Position numbers and translations under genes: made by a program. Source: Syngnathus acus (taxonomy: Eukaryota > Chordata > Actinopteri > Syngnathiformes > Syngnathidae). Taken from it: DNA of 64,000 nucleotides. The notes beneath the pieces were generated by a model, which saw only the letters and a program-made list of their open reading frames with translations, did not search any database and had not been told where the DNA came from. Within the stretch, counting starts at the first letter, position 1. Every line of letters starts with the position of its first letter. Below are positions 42,366 to 52,468 of this stretch, piece after piece. Location: assembly GCF_901709675.1 (NCBI RefSeq), contig NC_051094.1:19498501-19562500 (forward strand), in the 5' to 3' direction.

Positions 42366-42392
42366 CTTGTTCAGCCTCCTGCTCGCCGCCAT
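42366..42392 (-). CDS. ube2l3: UBE2L3 coding exon 1 (start codon)
   Basis: Minus strand. ATG at 42392-42390 in the context TTTCAAG-ATGGCG; nine codons, MAASRRLNK, then donor GTAAATC at 42365. Human UBE2L3 starts MAASRRLMK and is split at a comparable place, and the phase-0 junction joins exactly to ELDEIRK in exon 2. Too short for any ORF caller. Upstream (42393-42437) lies only 45 bp of unique sequence before a TA microsatellite. It contains TTCCCAGAATTCCCAGTGC, which loosely resembles the ZNF143 promoter motif; no TATA box is claimed. Confidence 0.92.
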
Positions 42393-42433
42393 CTTGAAAC
42401 TTTTGCATTACTTCCCAGAATTCCCAGTGCAAA

Positions 42434-43768
<1,335 letters not shown>

Positions 43769-44870
43769 TCGTCATCAAAAAATACATAGTAATAATATAC
43801 ATAATCCTTTATGATGTAGTGACTGTACTTTCAATAATTACTTTATTTAGCACTTCCGCTTATATCGATGACTTAAGTGGGTGAATAGCTGATTTCCCTA
43901 CCTTGACAGTTGATGGAATTATGTACGTACCATTAAGTAATTAAATACTGTGACAAAGTAGGTGCTAAAAGGATAAAAATGGAAAAAATAATTAAATAGG
44001 TCATCATCATATTCTTTTCAAGATATTTTCTCTTTATCATACAGAGAAAATTGTCTCGATTGAAAGGAACCTGCAAACGCTGACAATTTGAATGACAGGT
44101 GAAGATGAAAGCTAGAGAAAGAGAGCGATTAGAAAGAATTTCAAAAAAGAGAAATCACACACACAATCGTAGCTTCACATCCATCTTATTCCTGTGGCTC
44201 TCATAGGTAAACAAATGTTAGGAACTTCTGGTAAGAAACTTAAGGTAAAATGCTCCCATTTGTTACAATGGGTTTTGCTTCATGGAGCGGTGTATTTGAA
44301 TGGTTTTGTACACCTAAGCACCTAAGCAATCATTAGCCCTCATTGCACCAAACAATGTCTTGAATGCCCTGGGAGGTTGTTTCACTGTTGGGAGCTGTAC
44401 TAACAACCAGAAGTTGAATCTGTGTCTACAAGTGTATGTTTTCTTTTAATTGGCTTTTGCAGACGAGGAAAGAGTATAGCTTCTACCCGAGAATAAAAAA
44501 CTGAGAAATTAATCTGAGAGTTGTTAAATGTGCTCCTTTCCATTTAATGGACAAAGCAAGTCACTACACTTTGTTGTTATGTATTTAGATTACACCACCC
44601 TTGTTGAGTAAAAGCATTTTTCCAATTGGATCAAGTCTGCGCTCCGATTTTGTTACCTTGCAATGCCATTGTCCTAACAAAACAAGGTTGGCAGGCCATA
44701 TTTAAACATCTTATTCTGGTTTTGTTGCTGTTGATTGTACTTCTGTGTATTGACAGTCTTATCTCAAATTTACCCAGATGAAACCTAGCTGAGGATGAAA
44801 ATGTCTAGGTGTCATCGTTTTAGCAATTGATTTGACCTACATGCAGAAAAACCAACTCAGACGTCCAGAA
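43769..44870. other. Upstream flank of UBE2L3, nothing recognised
   Basis: AT-rich with GAGA-rich patch near 44110-44160. No neighbouring gene exon recognised. Confidence 0.4.
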
Positions 44871-45145
44871 TGAGTGAGGAGTGTTTATTGGAGGAGCTGC
44901 GGTGGAGGTAGAGCGGGATGATCAGAGCCAGGAGCATGGAGCGGGGCAGCAGTGGCGGAGCGTGAGGAGTTCAGCCAGAACGTGGTGGATCTTGGCGGTG
45001 ATCGGTGGAGGTAATCTACCAGCAGGATGCACAAGACTTGGTCAGAGAATTCAACGTGGCTGTGGCGGAGATCTTACTGCGACCCGAGGATCTGAAGAAC
45101 GTGGCGTCGAAGAGCAAGGAGAGAACTATGAGCGAGGAGCTAGAG
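44871..45145. other. GC-richer segment, probably part of a Gypsy element
   Basis: Plus-strand frames are open for 90-130 codons but lack motifs. It adjoins the minus-strand Gypsy element and may be its 3' flank or gag-like scrap. Interrupted by the MITE at 45146. Confidence 0.3.
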
Positions 45146-45359
45146 CAGTGGTGGGCAATTCCGGTCCTCGAGGGCCGGTGTCCTGCATGTTTTATAGGTC
45201 TCCCTGCTGCAACACACCTGATTCAAATGATCAGGATTGTTATCCAGCTTCTGCAGACCTTGCTAATTATCTGACCATTTGAATCAGGTGTGTTGCAACA
45301 GGGTGACATAGAAAACATGCAGGACACCGGCCCTCGAGGACCGGAATTGCCCACCCCTG
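45146..45359. mobile_element. Palindromic hAT MITE, 214 bp
   Basis: Ends CAGTGGTGGGCAATTCCGG and CCGGAATTGCCCACCCCTG. Duplication AGCTAGAG (45138-45145) / AGCTAGAA (45360-45367), 7 of 8. Same length and family as 17038-17251, in opposite orientation. Confidence 0.92.
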
Positions 45360-45399
45360 AGCTAGAAGCACAACTGTGGAGAAGATCACACTGAAGGGA

Positions 45400-47035
45400 C
45401 ACTCAGGCGATAAGCAGTTAACAGCATGCTCCTTAAGAGCTCTCCTTTAACGAGCCTGATGAGTCGCACCTGGGCCCTCTGCACTCTGCCACTCTGCTCA
45501 CAGTTGCTCCCTGTGAACAAAAGAAGTATGCCATCCCGGACCCTGACCCCCCCCCTCAACGGCCGCCCCCCGGAGGAAGTAGTCCGAGATGAGGGTAGGG
45601 TCGCAGTTGAAGGAACGGGGCACTCACGACCGGTCCTCGGGACCCTAGCCCTCCCAGTCGACAAGGTACTGCCACCCACGGCCCCGCCGACGGGTGTCCA
45701 CGATCCGTCGGACCGGGTAGACCGGGTCGCCATCAAGATCTCGGGCAGGAGGCGCGGGCTCGGCCGGGGAAAGAAGCGCACTGGACTCGACCGGCTTAAT
45801 CTGTGAGACGTGGAAGGTGGGATGGACTCGGAGGAAGACGGAGACGGACCGCCAAGAGACTAATCACTGCCAGGATCTCATATGGCCCAATGAAAGTGGG
45901 GCCAGTTTCCGGGACACGGACTTGAGGGGGACATCTCAAGAGGAAAGCCAGACCTTCTGACCTGGGGAATAAAGTGGGGCAGGCGTGCGTCGTCGGTCGG
46001 CATACTTGCGGTTCTGTTCGATGGACGGTGAAGGGCCTTGACGGCGTTGGCCCAAACGGTCTTGCAGCGCCCGGGATGGGCTGAGAATTTGGCCAAATGA
46101 AACCAGTTAATTAGGCGAGGACGGACTGAGGAAGGGACGTAGGTCTTTCCCCGTGGCCCCGTGCCTGGATCAGGTTCCCGTAGCTGAGCCTGAGCAACGA
46201 GCCCCTCGATATCCCAGGAGAGGGAGCCTATGGTGCAACTGGGGGGAAGGATGGGAGCTGGTTCCTCCACTGACTCGTCATGAGCGAATTGGCGGGACAA
46301 GGCGTCTGGCTTCGTGTTCTGGGAGCCTGGGCGATAAGAAATGGACAAATTAAAACGAGAGAAAAACAAGGACCAGCGAGACTGTCGAGGATTCAGGCGT
46401 TTGGCGGACTGTAGATACGACAGATTCTAGTGGTCGGTCCAGACCAGCACGGGTTGCTCAGTGCCCTCCAGCCAGCGACGCCGATCCTCAAGTGCCAACT
46501 TAATGGCCAAAAGTTCTCGGTCACCGACATCATAATTCCTCTCTGCGGGTGACAGACGTCGGGAGAAAAAGGCACAGGGGTGAAGCTTCCCATCAGAGTC
46601 CAAGCGCTGCGACAAGATAGCTCCTACTCCAGTGTCGGAAGCGTCGACCTCCAGGGTAAATTGTTTGCAGGGATCTGGATGAATCAGGATTGGTGCCTTT
46701 GAGAACTTCTCCTTTAAAGTGATGAACGCGGCGTTGGCTTCTTGAGTCCAGGTAAATGTTGTCTTGGTAGAGGTCAAGGCTGCTAGGGGAGCAGCTGTCT
46801 GACTGTAGATGCGGATGAATCGGCGGTAAAAGTTGGCAAACCCGAGGAAGCGTTGGACCTGGTTGCGGTTCTCAGGAACAGGTCAGTCCAGGACGGCCTT
46901 GATCTTGTCGGGGTCAGGCCGAACTTGACCTCCCTCGAGAATGAATCCCAAGTATGTGACGGAATGTTTGTGGAACTCGCACTTCTCAGCCTTGACAAAT
47001 AAGCGATTTTCCAGGAACAAACAAGGTTTGTCGTT
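45400..47035 (-). pseudogene. Ty3/Gypsy chromodomain retrotransposon, pol remnant
   Basis: Read on the minus strand. RT end at 47030-46880: [32 protein letters not shown]/RNase H connection at 46880-46780 (frameshifted): [13 protein letters not shown]. RNase H at 46777-46430: [64 protein letters not shown]. Then [17 protein letters not shown] at 46330 and an H2C2-like LAKFSAHPG near 46085. The integrase core is missing: the frame jumps to [16 protein letters not shown]. At 45740-45560 a chromodomain ([24 protein letters not shown]) carries stops. Chromodomain Gypsy elements target chromatin; this copy is dead. Confidence 0.85.
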
Positions 47036-47039
47036 GTTG

Positions 47040-47277
47040 TACGTGCAGAAGGTCTTAGTCTGCACACACAGATCCTCACAAAAACTGATGTATGGTGTGA
47101 CAGTGTCAGTGAGTTCATGCAAGTCTGAAGTTGCAGCTTCGAAAGCTCCCCAATCGGTGCAGTCAAAGCAGGCTTGGAGGTCCTGCCTTGACTCCACTGT
47201 CCACTTCCTCACAGTCCTCACCACAGGCTTAGAAGTTTTTAGTTTCTGCCTGTAGGCCGGGATCAGATGAACTAGAC
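47040..47277 (-). pseudogene. L2-related LINE fragment between Gypsy RT and hAT
   Basis: Minus strand: [75 protein letters not shown]. This is the linker between endonuclease and RT of L2-type LINEs; compare 14095-14370. It replaces the upstream RT of the Gypsy element. Confidence 0.75.
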
Positions 47278-48570
47278 CAGGGGTGGGCAAACTACGGCCC
47301 GCGGGCCACATCCGGCCCATGGGACCGTTTAATCCGGCCCGCCAACCCTGAATTAATTGTATTATTAAACTTTTTTTTTTGTCATTTTGCCTGCAATGAC
47401 TGCGTTTCCCCAGTAGATGGGGAACCGCTCGCCTGCGCATTTACTACCGGAAGCCGTGTCAGAAAGCTCGGTGCACACTCACAAGTGCGTGTACGTACGT
47501 ACTCAGTAGTACGGACATGGCGCACTCGCGCTCTATTTGTATCAGTCCCGAATTTACAGCGTGGGCTGTGACGACAGCATTCTTGTAATTCGCTCGCTGA
47601 GCTTTCAGATACAGTTTTACGCTAAAGCCACCCACAAACCTTCCCCTGGAATCCTTCCATTAAAATGAGTGGCCCGAAGAAAAGAAGTGAGTGCCGAATG
47701 TTAAAAGAGTGGCCAATTTGGCTCGACGTACGCGACGTGACGTTCAGCCACATCAACGCGTCACAGATCGAGGTGAACGGATCTCTCCTAAGAATTGCCA
47801 CAACAAATTTTACTCCAGACTATGATGCACTAGCAAAAAAGGGAGACCAACAACACTGTTCCCACTGAAAATGAAGGGGAGGCTCTCAAGTTTGTTGTAA
47901 AAAAATGCATTTTGAATATGATTTGTACACATAGCAGGGATTGAAACTAGCGACCATTCTCATTTTCAAACAATGCAGGATGCTCAAGGACATTGATGCA
48001 CCACCTGTTTGCGACTAATCTTAACCTGTAAAGTTCTTAAGGCTTACTTTAAGGAAGTGTTTCCCGTTTCCTCACCTCTGTTACCAGGTGTTTGTGAGTT
48101 AAAACTCTGCTCTGATGTTCAGATACCCCTCACCGTGTTGCCGTTTTGATTACTTTATTTGGATGTATGCTTTCACCGATTCTTCAAGATGATATATTTG
48201 GTCAGAATGTTTGCTGTTTGATGTGATCTCATAAGATAAAATTTTTCATTAATCTGACCTGCAGGCACTGAAGTGATGGAGACTGTTATTCATAATAATA
48301 GTGTCGTATTTTATGAGAATCACTGATAGCAGTTTTTTAGTGATTTCTTTTTTTTTAATGCTGTTAATAAATGCATTTGTTTTCAAAAAACTTGTTTGGA
48401 ATATCCATGCTTTACTACCTACTAAAGGCCAAAATCTTTTATGCAATGACCTTTACAGGTCGCTTATATTACTTCACACAAACACTACGTCCATCTGCTC
48501 CTGGTTCGGCCCTCCGGTCCAAATTTAGAACCCAGTTCGGCCCGCGAGTCAAAAAGTTTGCCCACCCCTG
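47278..48570 (+). mobile_element. hAT element, internal deletion derivative
   Basis: Starts CAGGGGTGGGCAAACTACGG, ends AAAAAGTTTGCCCACCCCTG. 1293 bp. Flanks differ (AACTAGAC left, GTATAGGG right), so no target duplication; the left flank appears rearranged. Contains the fused frame at 47665-47868. Confidence 0.85.
47665..47868 (+). CDS. Fused N- and C-terminal ends of a hAT transposase, 67 aa
   Basis: Starts MSGPKKRSECRMLKEW, like the N-terminus of ZBED/GTF2IRD2-type hAT proteins, and ends LLRIATTNFTPDYDALAKKG followed by DQQHCSH-stop, like their C-terminus (…RIATSDxxPDFDALVxxQ-type ending, family knowledge). Roughly 500 internal residues are deleted; the frame across the junction stays open. 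It lacks the zinc finger and DDE residues. Probably a relic, not a protein. Confidence 0.6.
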   Translation: MSGPKKRSECRMLKEWPIWLDVRDVTFSHINASQIEVNGSLLRIATTNFTPDYDALAKKGDQQHCSH

Positions 48571-48763
48571 GTATAGGGGGTTGGCTCGGATGGTTATGCT
48601 CTTTTCGCCCCCAGGTGTCGGTCAGAACACAGGAGGGAAGACGTGGCTCAGTTTTGATTGCTTTACTGAATTATTGGCAAAAAAGTAACACGCCCTGTGG
48701 TTCATAGGGGCATACAGGCAAACTGGCAAAAGCAGCTGACGTCATCAAGCTACCCACATTAGC

Positions 48764-49039
48764 TTGGCGGCCATCTTGGCGGTCAACTTTTCAGTGCCGG
48801 TCAACGACTCACACACGCTTTCTTGTTATATCTGCTGCTATTTGAGCTTAAAAATGCCGGATACCTGCTGTGTTGTTGGATGTAGCAATAGACGAGGCGA
48901 TAAACCAAATCTTAGCTTCTATAGATTTCCGGCGAACATGAAAAAACGTGATAAATGGATCGCGGATATTCGTCGTGAACGATGGAAACCTACGATTTAC
49001 ACAAGGATATACAATGAGGACTTCATATCAGGTGTGTAA
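48764..49039 (+). CDS. THAP zinc-finger exon of the two-gene element (copy B)
   Basis: Likely start MPDTCCVVGCSNRRGD at 48854 (longer frame from 48764). Contains NLSFYRFPANMKKRDKWIAD and RRERWKPTIYTRIYNEDFIS. Differs from copy A at only a few positions, but the last THAP cysteine is changed (ICNED in A, IYNED here), which would break the zinc site. The splice donor is weakened from GTATGT to GTGTGT. So copy B is probably the less functional one. Family role: DNA binding by C2CH THAP finger. Confidence 0.75.
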   Translation: MAAILAVNFSVPVNDSHTLSCYICCYLSLKMPDTCCVVGCSNRRGDKPNLSFYRFPANMKKRDKWIADIRRERWKPTIYTRIYNEDFISGV

Positions 49040-49599
49040 ACAAACTATTCACCCCTGATTTGTTTCACAAAATGTGAAATAATACAATATGGGATGATAC
49101 AAATATGATTGTTGAAAATGCTGGGTGCATTTTTAGAAAGGCAGCAAGAGCAGCAAGGCAGGGAATGGGATGATTTCTTCAGTTCACCCCCCCGTTTTTA
49201 TTTTGTGTTTATTTTTTCATGATGCTTCATCTGATTGGCTTGAAAACGTTATCAATGTAAATATTGAACTTCATATTGGAATTGAACAATTAATTCTCGA
49301 GTGAATGCATTAGGAAATTTCCCAAAAAATTATTATGAACCTTGTGAAACAATTTTTTTTTTAATGTAGCATTTTTTAACAAGAGGGTTTTTGTTACTTC
49401 ATTTGGCACAAGGTAAAATCTACATTGGTAAAGTTTTCAAGCCATTGGCACAAGGTTAAAATTTTTATTGGTTAAGTTTTCAAGCCAATCAGATGTGGCA
49501 TCATGCAAAAATAAACAAAAAATAAAAATGGTAGCAACTTGAACAGACAGGTACAGTATCTGAATGATTTCACTCTATTCAGTTTTTTAATATGTCAAG

Positions 49600-49818
49600 T
49601 TATGAAATGTCATTACAAAACAAATCGACGAGGTAATTATAAATATCTGGATATGAGAGTTCAGGCAGGTCGGCTGTTGCAAAATGCTCGGGCGATTTTA
49701 GCATGCTTCTCGGTAAAAGGTACGGATCCGTTGTGCCAACAAGGTTCAACTTCTCTCTGTAACGTTTCTTGGATTCTTCATCCAAATGCCCAACTTCGTT
49801 GGATAGCAAATCAGCCAT
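49600..49818 (-). CDS. Conserved 72-aa frame of the THAP element (copy B)
   Basis: Starts MADLLSNEVGHLDEESKKRY, then REKLNLVGTTDPYLLPRSML and ELSYPDIYNYLVDLFCNDIS-stop. Same length and nearly the same sequence as 18841-19059. It points toward the THAP exon from the opposite end. See copy A for possible identity as first exon of a SWIM/YqaJ-like gene, which is recollection, not shown here. Confidence 0.5.
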   Translation of the reverse strand: MADLLSNEVGHLDEESKKRYREKLNLVGTTDPYLLPRSMLKSPEHFATADLPELSYPDIYNYLVDLFCNDIS

Positions 49819-50653
49819 AATTCGGATGAAATCGGTGAAAATGTAGCGCAGAAATCAAACAATCTATACAAACACGTAGGAACGAGCTGACGAGTTGACC
49901 GCCAAGATGGCGGCATAACACAAAATCACGTGATAAAACCACGTGACTGCAAAGCCTCTATAGGCACAAGTTTGGTCGTAAGGATGTGAGAGCAGGTGTG
50001 TGTAGTGTACATGGGTGAGTCTTTGGGTGTGTGAATGTGATTCTTGTGTGTGTGATTATTGTATGAAGCGTGTGAAGGGTGTGTGGGGTGTGTGTGTGTG
50101 GTTCTGCAACAGACAGAAATAAACCAGGTAAGTCAACGCTAAACTTCTGACGTCACAAAACACTAGTAGACGGCACACATTACATAACTAACTGCGCGTA
50201 ACGGTTCCGCTATACTAAATAACCATAAATGAATTACTCTCGGCAACACACCAAACATAAGTCATTGAGACAACAAAATACATTTGCTGGTGACCGTTAG
50301 TTGCCGTGCCGCTGCGTAACAGCTGTAGTCATGCGTGTACGCTGCTCGTACGATGCGAGGCAAACTTAAAGGAACGCGCCGGAGCTGTCAATCAAACGGC
50401 GCGCACACGAAGCAAACCGCGATCGACAAACGGCACAACAGTAGATAGTAGTAACAATGAAATGTATATACTCACTTTGTTTCTAAGACGCACACGATCA
50501 CAGCAACATACTCAGTCGATACCAGCAACCTTTAACTTACCGCTGCGCACAAGTGAATGGGTATAATGTCTCGACCCCGAATGTAAGACGACCCCCACTT
50601 TTTCAGTCTTATTTCAATGCAAAACACATCGTCTTATATTCGGGCCAATACGG

Positions 50654-50940
50654 TAGATTCGCTGAAAATCCTTCACCAAATTATGGAACTCTTGTAAGAA
50701 GTTTCCTTTTTCAGTGAGTGTGTGTACGCTGGCTTTTGTGTAGAGTTTCTGACTGTGTGTCCTATAGGTGAGTACTGAGGGCTGAGGGGTTTCCTCTTCA
50801 TTTCGCTGCTTTTCTGTATCTTGTCCGTTATCTTCATCATGCACATCAAGCTCTGCACTACTTTCTTCAGTGCTTTGTATTATAGCATGATTGTCATCTG
50901 CCATTTTATCTTGATTGCACCTTTTATACATTCACATTAA
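50654..50940 (-). other. Unassigned acidic open frame
   Basis: Minus strand from about 50904: MADDNHAIIQSTEESSAELD, VHDEDNGQDTEKQRNEEETP, then VHTLTEKGNFLQEFHNLVKD. Acidic, hydrophilic and open for about 90 codons until it meets the pogo terminus. Could be the N-terminus of a retroelement gag-like or accessory protein; not recognised with confidence. No promoter or splice sites assigned. Confidence 0.3.
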
Positions 50941-51005
50941 ACTTATCTTGCCGAGTGTGCAGCTCTTTTATCTTTCAAATATTACGTTGGCTTTGGTTGT
51001 TTGCT

Positions 51006-51044
51006 TGAATGAATGAATGAATGAATGAATGAATGAATGAATGA
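51006..51044. repeat. (GAAT)n microsatellite
   Basis: About nine GAAT/AATG units. Confidence 0.95.
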
Positions 51045-51700
51045 AACTTTATTTAAGTGAAACCACGATAAACGAACCGCGATGTAGCAAGGGATTACTG
51101 TAATTTGAATTTCAAGTGACGTCAGCGGCGCGGCGGTTGTTTACATAAAGGACAAAGATTCGATCACGGGATGACGAAGATGACGAAGGGTCCAACGTAC
51201 TACCGGTATCATTAGCAGCTTTGTTTGTAAGTGACACGGAGGACGAAGAGTTTGAAGGATTTAATGATTTGGAGTGACACAGAAGGTTTGAAAAACGATT
51301 ATGCTTTTACGCATGCCCGGTCCTACTCTACGAAGCTCTCTTTCACCTCCGTGGATGGAAGTCGGGGGCCGGCGCTCGGCCAGGTGGCTGTCTGGGGACG
51401 GTGGATGGGGCTCGGACATGGCTTTTACGCACGCCCGGTCCTACTCTACGGAGTTCTCTTTCACCTCCGTGGATAGAAGTCGGGGGCCGGTGCTCGGCCA
51501 AGTGGCTGTCCGGGGACGGTGGATGGGGCTCGGACATGGCTTTTACGCGCACCCCATCCTATTCTATGGAGCTCTCTTCCACCTCCGTGGCTGGAAGTGC
51601 CACCTCCGGGATGGAAGTCCACGCCGCCACACGCCTGGAAGTCGACGCCGGTGCTTGGGGCCGTGTGGCGGTGAACTATTTATGTTATGATTATTTGATA
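51045..51700 (+). mobile_element. pogo/Tigger-type MITE with minisatellite, inverse of 4320-4930
   Basis: 51050-51105 has GTGAAACCACGATAAACGAA and GATGTAGCAAGGGATTACTG, the Tigger-like terminus also seen (reversed) at 4895-4945 and at 55530-55575. It continues with TGACGTCAGCGGCGCGGCGG and the transposase-tail unit GATTTAATGATTTGGAGTGA at 51260. The minisatellite insertion at 51300-51675 follows. Confidence 0.6.
51300..51660. repeat. 118-bp GC-rich minisatellite, three units, inverted copy
   Basis: CTTTTACGC...CCCGGTCCTACTCTACG landmarks recur at 51304, 51422 and 51540, spacing 118 bp. Reverse complement of the unit at 4382-4700. Frames in it are shadows. Confidence 0.88.
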
Positions 51701-51708
51701 TATTTCAT

Positions 51709-52468
51709 ATGATGGCGCCGCGGATGGCAGCCTCGGTGAGTCGCTCTCTGTTTATTTGTCTTATTTTGTGTGTTTTCTGTGTCCTCTGCTGTCCATCCCG
51801 GATCACTTTTACCAGAGAAGCGCTGTTAAACATCGGACAGTCTTCTTCTGGTATTTTCTCTCCTGTTCTCTCAGATTCAGACTGTTTGTCGGAGATTCTA
51901 GCCGGAGCGGCGGTGCTGTACAAGCTAGCGCGACGACGGCGGCGCGGAAAACGAGCCGGAGCACTCGTAAGGCTGAGGCAGAGAGGGTTCCGTTCTGCCC
52001 TACCGTCAATTCATCTGGCGAATGTCCGCTCCCTGGCGAACAAGATGGACGAACTGCTGCTCCTCACTTCAAGGAACACGGACTTCAGCAGATCCGCCGC
52101 GCTGTGCTTTGTGGAAACGTGGCTCAGCGAACGAACCCCCCACCACGCCGTGGAGCTAGCCGGGTTCAGGCTAACGCGAGCAGATCGCAGCGCGGAGCTC
52201 TCTGGAAAATCAAAGGGAGGTGGTCTCTGTTTCTACATTAATGAACGTTGGTGTACTGATGTCACGGTGTTGAAAGAGTTTTGCAGCCCTCTCCTAGAAA
52301 CACTTTTCATAAACTGCCGGCCGTTCTATTCACCACGGGAGTTCTCCTCGATCGTCGTGGCGGCTGTTTACATCCCACCACACGCACGTGCGAGTGAAGC
52401 CACGCAGATGCTGGCTGACCAGGTAACAGACATGGAGAAACTTCTACCAAACTCACTAATCATTGTTT
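51709..52468 (+). pseudogene. L2 LINE 5' end, endonuclease half only
   Basis: Open frame of 253 codons: MMAPRMAASVSRSLFICLIL (hydrophobic start), basic ARRRRRGKRAG, then endonuclease motifs HLANVRSLANKMDELLLL, CFVETWLSERTPHH, GKSKGGGLCFYINERWC, VVAAVYIPPHA, ending LLPNSLIIV where the GDFN motif should follow. Sequence switches at about 52468 to a hAT gene. Intact in frame up to the break. Distinct from the L2 at 13075 (different N-terminus). The RT half is absent. Confidence 0.85.

Larger units (their letters stand above)
48732..49958. mobile_element. Short two-gene THAP element (copy B)
   Basis: Inverted relative to copy A. Right end CACGTGACTGCAAAGCCTC with TATA at 49959-49962. The left end is altered: homology starts at GCAGCTGACGTCATCAAGC (48732) and the outer GAGGCTTT is replaced. 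About 0.25 kb longer than copy A in the middle (49260-49500), including a duplicated GGCACAAGGT-AAAAT segment. Confidence 0.75.
48571..50653. mobile_element. pogo-like element, partial copy B (inverted relative to A)
   Basis: Right terminus GTCTTATATTCGGGCCAATACGG followed by TA at 50654-50655. 50547-50211 and 48692-48571 are the reverse complement of 18269-18700 in copy A. It lacks the RTE insertion present in A: the sequence CGCAGCGGTAAGTTAAAGG (reverse of 50550-50532) is the uninterrupted target. Between 48692 and 50211 it holds the second THAP element. The other terminus is missing beyond the hAT junction at 48570/48571. Confidence 0.82.

Noticed and set aside
44881-45282. 133-codon plus-strand frame with arginine- and glycine-rich sequence
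   Set aside because: It runs into the MITE inserted at 45146 and has no known motif, so it is not supported as a gene.
45426-45806. 126-codon plus-strand frame
   Set aside because: It is antisense to the Gypsy chromodomain remnant, which carries the recognisable motifs.
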